DNA from: an uncultured Bacteriovoracaceae bacterium
GTDB taxonomy: Bacteria; Bdellovibrionota; Bacteriovoracia; Bacteriovoracales; Bacteriovoracaceae
DNA length: 64,000 nt
Direction: 5' to 3'
NCBI GenBank assembly: GCA_937923325.1
Contig: CAKZUQ010000003.1
Span: forward strand, 62,001-126,000
Below the pieces are notes generated by a model. The model was not told the origin of the DNA. It was given only the letters and a program-made list of their open reading frames with translations, and searched no databases. Made by a program: the position numbers and the translations under genes. Shown here in pieces: positions 58,550 to 64,000 of the stretch (position 1 is the first letter of the stretch; each line of letters begins with the position of its first letter).

Positions 58550-60392
58550 CTTGTAAATACTTTTCAAATAGTCTGTTCGTATCTGTAGCAGGCTTTCTTC
58601 CTTCTAGTTTATCTAAATAGTTATAATAAAATATGTTTCTAAAGATCAGTTTTACATATTTTCTAGTTTCGTTAAAAGGAATGTTTTCAATATTTTTTAA
58701 CAAAGAATCAGAGATAAAATAATTTTTTTTCCATCTTTTTACATTTCTTTCTCCAGCATTATAAGCTGAAAGCATATGTACAAAGTTCTTATCAAATCTT
58801 TTATTAAGACCATTCAGATATTTTACTCCTAATTTTATATTTGTTTTTGGATTGTAAAGATCTTTAACTTTTATAGACTTCTTAAGACCTTTGGCCGTGT
58901 TGGGCATGAGTTGCATAAGGCCTCTTGCTCCAACTGAAGAGTTTGCAAAATTATTAAAACTAGACTCTTGTCGCATAAGAGAAAGAGCAAGATAGGAATC
59001 AAATTCCTTGTTTTGCTTTGAAATGATGTCCATATAAGGTCTAGGATAAAGTAGTTTTAAAACATCTTCATTTACTGAAATAAACTTTTTGTTAATACCT
59101 CTATAAACAATTTTGAAGCTTTCTAGGTAGTTACCATTTGACTGCATAAATTTAGCTAAAGAGATGTAAAGCTTTTTATTATGAGATTTATCTTTAGTAG
59201 AATTTTCACCTATAAAATTAGAAACTTCATCGGAAAGTAGAAAAATAGAATTATTGACGATTAATGCTCTGATTAACTGTAGCTGATCCTTAGATTTTTG
59301 AGATAAATTAAATTTAAAGTCGGAGTTAATATCACTTTTGGAGTTAATTAGAGTTACATCGATTTCGTTATTCTTAATTCGATTATAAGATAAAAGAGCA
59401 TAAAAACTTAAAGGACTCTTGTCTACTATATCTTGATATATCTCTGCACCACCATTGACATTGTTTACTTCTAGGCTATGAGCTAGCCAAAATTTCAGTT
59501 TTGCATTATCAAAAGTCTTATAATTATGTTGAAGACCATACTTCTTTATAACATTTTTGAAAGCATCTTTGTATTGATTCCTGGAAACATAGGTCCAAAG
59601 TAATTGAAACAAGAATGTGTCTTGTTTGGTATTGGAATTTTCAATCATAAACTTAGAAAACTTACGACTTTCTTTTTCTTTATCGTGTCTGTTGAGAGTT
59701 TTAACTAAATAAATCATATGTTTCACGTTTTCAGAATTTTCTAAGTGATCTTTATCATCTAGCATTTGTAAGAGAGTTTTAACCTCTTTTACAAAAGTAA
59801 AATTACTTTCTGAAGTTTTATGTGACAACTTTCGAATAAGTTTTATTTGTTTTATAAAATTTAAACTCCCATTTTTATTCTTAGAGCTTTTAGTCTTAAC
59901 AGTAGCAACTTTAGTTTTTTGTAAATACTTAGAAATTTTATATCTGACTTTGGAATTTTTTCGTGCCAGAGGTGTAGCTGAAGAGAGGTTATGAAAGAGA
60001 TTTTTTTTCATTTTATATGAAAATGCTTTGTTAAAGCAATAGATAGAGATTCTTGTTTTAAAATTTGAAAAGCTTTTATCTAAATCATTGATCTTTTTAC
60101 ACTGAGAAATAATCTTTGACTTGCTTTTATAATGATTAATATTCTTAAGAATTTCTAGACTTGGTTTGAAATCTGCTAAACGGCTATTCTTTGAAAATTT
60201 ATAAGAGTATTTTTTGAACTCATTTTTTGAAAAACTGGAAAGCTGGTAGTTTTCAAAAATATTAATAAGGACTTTAGATAACTCTATATCCGAGTTAAAG
60301 AATCGGATATTTTTATTGTTTAAAGGTATTTCTTTGGCCAAAGATTGACTGATTGAAAAGCTAAGTAAAAATGTTCCTATTAAAACTCGCAT
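58539..60392 (-). CDS. Soluble lytic murein transglycosylase (Slt70-like)
   Basis: About 617 residues with signal MRVLIGTFLLSFSISQSLA. A long helical superhelix-like region (about 100-430) leads to the GH23 catalytic domain: MRQESSFNNFANSSVGARG with catalytic glutamate at 476 (counted from the start used), LMQLMPNTAKG and SAYNAGERNVKRWKK. It is the second transglycosylase of the window. I prefer the ATG at 60392, which opens the signal; 60410 would add six residues. The superhelix resembles Slt70 in layout. Confidence 0.88.
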   Translation of the reverse strand: MRVLIGTFLLSFSISQSLAKEIPLNNKNIRFFNSDIELSKVLINIFENYQLSSFSKNEFKKYSYKFSKNSRLADFKPSLEILKNINHYKSKSKIISQCKKINDLDKSFSNFKTRISIYCFNKAFSYKMKKNLFHNLSSATPLARKNSKVRYKISKYLQKTKVATVKTKSSKNKNGSLNFIKQIKLIRKLSHKTSESNFTFVKEVKTLLQMLDDKDHLENSENVKHMIYLVKTLNRHDKEKESRKFSKFMIENSNTKQDTFLFQLLWTYVSRNQYKDAFKNVIKKYGLQHNYKTFDNAKLKFWLAHSLEVNNVNGGAEIYQDIVDKSPLSFYALLSYNRIKNNEIDVTLINSKSDINSDFKFNLSQKSKDQLQLIRALIVNNSIFLLSDEVSNFIGENSTKDKSHNKKLYISLAKFMQSNGNYLESFKIVYRGINKKFISVNEDVLKLLYPRPYMDIISKQNKEFDSYLALSLMRQESSFNNFANSSVGARGLMQLMPNTAKGLKKSIKVKDLYNPKTNIKLGVKYLNGLNKRFDKNFVHMLSAYNAGERNVKRWKKNYFISDSLLKNIENIPFNETRKYVKLIFRNIFYYNYLDKLEGRKPATDTNRLFEKYLQVKR

Positions 60393-60432
60393 ACATATAT
60401 AGTCTAACATGTATCAAACTAAAATGAAGTCT

Positions 60433-60981
60433 TTACTGGTATCTATTTTGTATTTCTAGCAACTTATGTTGAATTTCTTGTAATACCGGCTTCTTATCGT
60501 CTGGAATAACTAAAGAAATATTTGCTATATAGGATCCAATTTCATCTAAATAGGCAAAATCTTCGTTTCGTTTTTGTACAAGAGAGTCCATTGTTTTATT
60601 AAATTCTTCAGCGATTTCTATAAAGTTATCACCCTTTCGAAAATAAATAGGCGTAATTATTTGAGTATTTCTTATAGAAAGTAGGTGGTTCTTTAATTTA
60701 AACATAGGGCCTGCAACCTTATGAGAAATAAAAATCATGGAAACGAATATTAGTCCTAGTATACCAATTTGGACTAAGGCTAAAGTCCAAAATAAATTAT
60801 TTCGAGAACTTAGTAGAGATTGAGCTTTTTCTGGCGCGGAACTAATGAACTGCTCTATTAATTCAAATATAGTAATAGGATACAACACAGTAGAAATTAG
60901 TACTAAAAAACAAACAATCATACTTATTTTAAGTTGGAATTTGGGATTAATGATAAATATACTTCTTTTGTATGCTGCCAA
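60433..60981 (-). CDS. HAMP-domain membrane protein
   Basis: A 182-residue protein with two membrane helices (MIVCFLVLISTVLYPITIFEL and a second at about 67-90) and a HAMP-like linker HKVAGPMFKLKNHLLSI followed by a helical cytoplasmic part with EIAEEFNKTMDSLVQKRNEDF. No output domain is attached, so it may work with another protein. Related stand-alone HAMP proteins occur in predatory bacteria, but I cannot name a function. Confidence 0.72.
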   Translation of the reverse strand: MAAYKRSIFIINPKFQLKISMIVCFLVLISTVLYPITIFELIEQFISSAPEKAQSLLSSRNNLFWTLALVQIGILGLIFVSMIFISHKVAGPMFKLKNHLLSIRNTQIITPIYFRKGDNFIEIAEEFNKTMDSLVQKRNEDFAYLDEIGSYIANISLVIPDDKKPVLQEIQHKLLEIQNRYQ

Positions 60982-61083
60982 AATAAAGCCTTTGTCTAAA
61001 ATATTAATTACCTATTTATAATAATAGAGGTATAAGAATATTGAAAATTAAGGCAAAAAACACCAGTTTTACAGGGGTAATAT

Positions 61084-62232
61084 ATGAGTAAGTTTGATGA
61101 TTTAGTGGGAAATGTTTTAAACCCAACTAGTGGAAAATCTTTAAAGGAAGAAAATAGAATAATATCTATTGAGGAGAAAGGTGAAGATCTTCATGTAACA
61201 TTCAAAAGAGATGGTATTTCTGTTGATGCAAAAAGGACAATAGAGAACTTAATAGTTGATAGCTTAAAATCTGTTCACAATGAAGATAATATTTATGTGT
61301 TAACGAAATCTGAAAGTAGCCAAGATATTTATAAGTCTACAGGTGCAAGAGAAGTTAAAGAGCCTAAAAAGCCTGCCGAATTAAAAGTTGGTCACGGAAC
61401 AGTTGGTGAGAAAAAAGGAATTCCAGGTGTAAAAAGTATAATTACAATTGGTTCTGGAAAAGGCGGTGTAGGAAAATCTACTGTGACTGCAAACCTAGCT
61501 GTAACTTTAGCAAAGAAGGGATTTAAGGTTGGTATTATTGATGCCGATATTTATGGGCCTTCAATGCCGATGCTTTTTGATAGAAGAAATGAAAAACCTT
61601 CATCTAATGAAGATAAAAAAATCATTCCTCTTGAAAACCACGGTATAAAGTTTATCAGCTTTGGAAACTTTATTCATGAAGATGAGCCTGTTGTATGGAG
61701 AGGCCCAATGCTTGGTGGTGTTTTAAATCAATTTTTCTTTGAAACAGAGTGGGGAGAGTTAGATTTCTTATTACTTGATCTTCCTCCTGGAACTGGAGAT
61801 GTTCAATTATCAATAATTCAAAATCTAAATGTAGATGGTTCAATTATTGTCTCAACCCCTCAAGATGTAGCATTATTAGATGCAAGAAAAGCATTACATA
61901 TGTTTGATAAATTAAATGTTCACGTAATAGGTATGATTGAAAATATGAGTTCATTTATTTGTGACAGTTGTAATCAAGAACATTTTATCTATGGTACAAA
62001 TGGGGTATTAGCGGCAACAAGTGAGCTTGGAGTAGGATTTTTAGGAAGTATTCCATTAGAGCTTGGATTAAGAAAAGGTTCTGACTTTGGAACTCCATAT
62101 ATGCAACAAAATAAATATGAAGGTTCAAAAGTGTTTGATGCTTATCAGTCGATTGCAAAAAAGCTAACAGATTACTTTCACCCGGGTGAAACAAAAAAGA
62201 AAAGTCTATTATCAAAGATTTTAAAAAACTAA
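61084..62232 (+). CDS. mrp: Mrp/ApbC iron-sulfur cluster carrier ATPase
   Basis: A 382-residue ParA-fold ATPase. The deviant Walker A is GSGKGGVGKSTVTANLA near residue 123, then DADIYGPSMPMLF and LLLDLPPGTGDVQLS. The metal-binding CxxC is in ICDSCNQEHF. The N-terminal 75 residues are a shortened or divergent MIP18 (DUF59) domain. Mrp proteins deliver Fe-S clusters to apo-proteins. It is followed directly by the DUF4388-like gene. Confidence 0.93.
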   Translation: MSKFDDLVGNVLNPTSGKSLKEENRIISIEEKGEDLHVTFKRDGISVDAKRTIENLIVDSLKSVHNEDNIYVLTKSESSQDIYKSTGAREVKEPKKPAELKVGHGTVGEKKGIPGVKSIITIGSGKGGVGKSTVTANLAVTLAKKGFKVGIIDADIYGPSMPMLFDRRNEKPSSNEDKKIIPLENHGIKFISFGNFIHEDEPVVWRGPMLGGVLNQFFFETEWGELDFLLLDLPPGTGDVQLSIIQNLNVDGSIIVSTPQDVALLDARKALHMFDKLNVHVIGMIENMSSFICDSCNQEHFIYGTNGVLAATSELGVGFLGSIPLELGLRKGSDFGTPYMQQNKYEGSKVFDAYQSIAKKLTDYFHPGETKKKSLLSKILKN

Positions 62233-62769
62233 ATGAAGAATTATCTGATCGATGTACTTGAGGAGCAGAGCTTTTTAAATTTTACTGGAAAGGTAAATGT
62301 GCTTGAAGCTTTAAAAGGGATGCTCCTAGGTTTAATCTATATAAGAGAAGGTCAGATAATTAATTGTACGTATCATAAATATGAAGGAATGGAGGCTTTA
62401 GAAAGCCTTTTCTTTTTAGAATTTGAGGGAGTTGAATTAAACATTATTCCTGAGCCTGAAATGATTCAAGATATTCAAAGAAAAATTCACTTTCCATTAA
62501 GCACTTTAAAAAAGAAGATTGAAGCGGTTGTTCAAGTTTGTGCTGCAAACAAGAAGGACGCACCCCCACTGAATTTAAAATTAGCAGTAAATCCGACTAT
62601 TTTAGAGAATGGGCAAAGTTTAACTAGTGATGAATTTGATGCATTAAAAATTCTTTGTGATTATAATAAAGTTGAAGATATATATAAAGAATGTGATCTT
62701 GCAAAGCACAAAGTGACTAGTGCTCTAGTATCATTGAGAAAGAAAAAAGCTATAAAAGTAATAAAATAG
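62233..62769 (+). CDS. DUF4388-like protein with C-terminal winged-helix-like region
   Basis: A 178-residue protein. The N-terminal part (FTGKVNVLEALKGMLLGLIY, then IREGQIINCTYHKYEGMEAL) has the DUF4388/PATAN pattern, found in regulators of gliding and predatory bacteria. The C-terminal part (SDEFDALKILCDYNKVEDIY, then VTSALVSLRKKKAIKV) looks like a winged helix. It begins at the mrp stop without a gap and is followed by a ribbon-helix-helix gene, suggesting a small regulatory operon. Confidence 0.7.
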   Translation: MKNYLIDVLEEQSFLNFTGKVNVLEALKGMLLGLIYIREGQIINCTYHKYEGMEALESLFFLEFEGVELNIIPEPEMIQDIQRKIHFPLSTLKKKIEAVVQVCAANKKDAPPLNLKLAVNPTILENGQSLTSDEFDALKILCDYNKVEDIYKECDLAKHKVTSALVSLRKKKAIKVIK

Positions 62770-62779
62770 AGAGGTTAGT

Positions 62780-62968
62780 ATGAAGGGACAAGAGCATAAT
62801 AAAGGTGAACTTAAAGAAGTTACTGTTAAGATAGAATCAGCTTTAGCAGATGATTTAGCGACTATGAGTCAAAATAGTGAGTTGGATCAATCTGAAATAG
62901 TTGCAATTGCTTTAAAGAGATTTAGAGCAAGTCATATGGATTATATGGGTAAAAGATTAGACGACTAA
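62780..62968 (+). CDS. Ribbon-helix-helix (CopG/Arc-like) small DNA-binding protein
   Basis: A 62-residue protein whose core is a beta strand VTVKIESALADDLATMSQ followed by two helices around LDQSEIVAIALKRFRAS, the RHH arrangement. Such proteins bind DNA as dimers and often control plasmid or toxin genes; here no toxin is adjacent. It is the third gene after mrp. GAGAGG lies before the ATG. Confidence 0.72.
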   Translation: MKGQEHNKGELKEVTVKIESALADDLATMSQNSELDQSEIVAIALKRFRASHMDYMGKRLDD

Positions 62969-63055
62969 TCATTGATTAAATGAAACAGGTGACTTTACTA
63001 ATAACTGAATAGTAAAACCTGAATGAATATTCTTAAAATGAATACTCTAAAAAAA

Positions 63056-63105
63056 AACTAGAAAATAGAACAGTTTTAAAGTTCTACTTTCTAGTTATAT
63101 TTTTT
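63056..63105. terminator. Bidirectional terminator between convergent genes
   Basis: AACTAGAAAATAGAAC (63056-63071) pairs with GTTCTACTTTCTAGTT (63081-63096) with one mismatch and a nine-base loop. It has an A run before it and nine T soon after, so it can stop transcription from both sides. Confidence 0.85.
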
Positions 63106-63108
63106 TTT

Positions 63109-63582
63109 CTACAAGTTACTGCCCTTAGTTGTAAGAAGGGTTCTTAATTCTTCAACTTGAGACACTTCTGAACTATTATCTAAAGTTTGAAAAAGATCAT
63201 CAACTTCTACCTGAGAGAAAATAATCTCATCATTAGAGTTTTCTTCTGTTCTCTTAGAGTTTGTCATAACTTCAATCTCATCAAAAATATATTGTGGGAT
63301 CGAAGAGAAGTTTTTCTGTATTGGCTTAAGGTTATCTGAATCTAGAACAAGAATCGTTCCACCTAGAAGAATCGAACCTATCCCTGAAATATCATACATG
63401 CCACTTGAGTTTATTGCTTTGACAGTACCGATAGTCCCAAGAACAGCTCCAGAGCCTATAAAAAGTAGTCCAAGAGTTGTTCCTCCACTGGCTGCAACAG
63501 TAATAATTCCGGCTTCAGCTTTTTGAGGTGTAAATGTCATGGCCCCAATCATAATTGTTAAAGATAAAAAAAATCCTTTCAT
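63109..63582 (-). CDS. Secreted or membrane protein, unknown
   Basis: A 157-residue protein with signal MKGFFLSLTIMIGAMTF and probable cleavage near KAEAG. Two glycine-rich hydrophobic stretches follow (GGTTLGLLFIGSGAVLGTIG and SGIGSILLGGTILVL), then an acidic C-terminal half (SNDEIIFSQVEVDDLFQTLD). No family recognised. The start overlaps the upstream gene stop as ATGA. Confidence 0.7.
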   Translation of the reverse strand: MKGFFLSLTIMIGAMTFTPQKAEAGIITVAASGGTTLGLLFIGSGAVLGTIGTVKAINSSGMYDISGIGSILLGGTILVLDSDNLKPIQKNFSSIPQYIFDEIEVMTNSKRTEENSNDEIIFSQVEVDDLFQTLDNSSEVSQVEELRTLLTTKGSNL

Positions 63583-64000
63583 AATTTCTCCTTGTGTGTG
63601 GTTTTGTAATTAAAGTTAATTAAACTTACGATATGATTACTATTAATTTTTGAATAATGATTTTTGAAAAATCTTACTTCGTGTTTATCTATTGTATTAA
63701 TTTTTATACTGATAAAGCGATCATTAGTAGATACTAATCTAGAGTCTTTTGTTCTAAAAACTTTTATTGAATTCTTTGAGGTAAGTAGTGAACAGTCAAA
63801 CTCGAAAGAGTTTACATTTCTAGTATTGCTTAGAGAGCCAATATAATTATTATTCAAGTACAAACTATATCCAGGGTTAGTATGTTGAGATTCGATACTA
63901 AACTGACACTTCTTTGAGTGTTGAATTTTATCGCTATAGCTTTTAAGTGATAAGGCTTTGATTTTTTTTAATGATAAGATAGGAGTTGTGTCTCCAAGGA
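63579..64000 (-). CDS. Protein of unknown function (partial, 5' end outside window)
   Basis: The reading frame stays open from its TGA at 63579-63581 to the right edge, giving at least 139 residues. A TTG at 63863 is not a convincing start because the frame continues upstream with protein-like sequence (TTPILSLKKIKALSLKSYSD, FSIESQHTNPGYSLYLNNN). YSLYLNNNYIGSL recalls small beta-strand repeats of secreted proteins. Family not recognised. It is coupled to the next gene by an ATGA overlap. Confidence 0.65.
   Translation of the reverse strand, partial: LGDTTPILSLKKIKALSLKSYSDKIQHSKKCQFSIESQHTNPGYSLYLNNNYIGSLSNTRNVNSFEFDCSLLTSKNSIKVFRTKDSRLVSTNDRFISIKINTIDKHEVRFFKNHYSKINSNHIVSLINFNYKTTHKEKL

Noticed and set aside
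59719..59727. Half parS (TGTTTCACG)
   Set aside because: The right half is unrelated, so it is not a palindrome.
63861..63863. TTG start for the right-edge gene
   Set aside because: The frame is open to the window edge and its upstream translation looks like protein, so the gene is simply cut off.

Overview
The window is an AT-rich bacterial chromosome segment centred on the replication origin. Gene order, split hut genes, a bactofilin next to parAB, many secreted or outer-membrane proteins and several murein-cleaving enzymes fit a Bdellovibrionota-type predator or relative, most likely the Bacteriovorax/Halobacteriovorax side. That placement is inferred from gene content and low GC; no rRNA gene is present to test it.

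Origin region (1-25 kb). oriC lies in the only long gene-free gap (8944-9366), between dnaN and dnaA, and holds DnaA boxes and AT-rich tracts. On the minus strand, to the left, run dnaN, recF, gyrB, gyrA, a TPR lipoprotein gene, atpZ-like, atpI-like and atpB (cut by the window edge), mostly with overlapping stop and start codons. To the right, past dnaA, the plus strand carries rpmH, rnpA, yidC, mnmE, mnmG, rsmG, parA, parB, a bactofilin gene and then b', b, delta, alpha, gamma, beta and epsilon of F-ATP synthase, closed by a strong terminator. ATP synthase genes therefore flank the origin on both sides. mnmG contains two parS-like palindromes.

The most unusual signal is a family of 16-bp palindromes (consensus TGGTTCTATRGRRSCA) found only near the origin: two in the 5' end of dnaA, seven in mnmE (six of them at exact 27-bp steps) and one in mnmG. 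All are in the same codon phase. In mnmE they form an in-frame expansion of the GTPase domain between the G4 motif and the G5 region.

Region 25-37 kb. A small lipoprotein, a large unknown membrane-anchored protein whose start codon sits in a 24-bp perfect palindrome, a GH23 transglycosylase, a patatin-like phospholipase, a small DNA-binding protein with a coiled coil, an envelope protein, an AGCS symporter, ligA, glpK and a lone Flp-like pilin.

Region 37-49 kb. A thioredoxin-like protein, then histidine-degradation genes hutI, hutU and hutH, interrupted by a secreted caspase-like protein and two tiny plus-strand genes. hutH is the last gene of a run with an outer-membrane protein, a CFI-box protein, an LptF/G permease, def, fmt and rpe.

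Region 49-64 kb. Secreted and outer-membrane proteins (one with an Asn/Phe/Gly-rich prion-like tail), a bifunctional penicillin-binding protein, tRNA-Gln followed at once by prs, pth and ychF, a second lytic transglycosylase, a HAMP protein, an Mrp/ApbC ATPase with a DUF4388-like and a ribbon-helix-helix partner, and two unknown genes running off the right edge.
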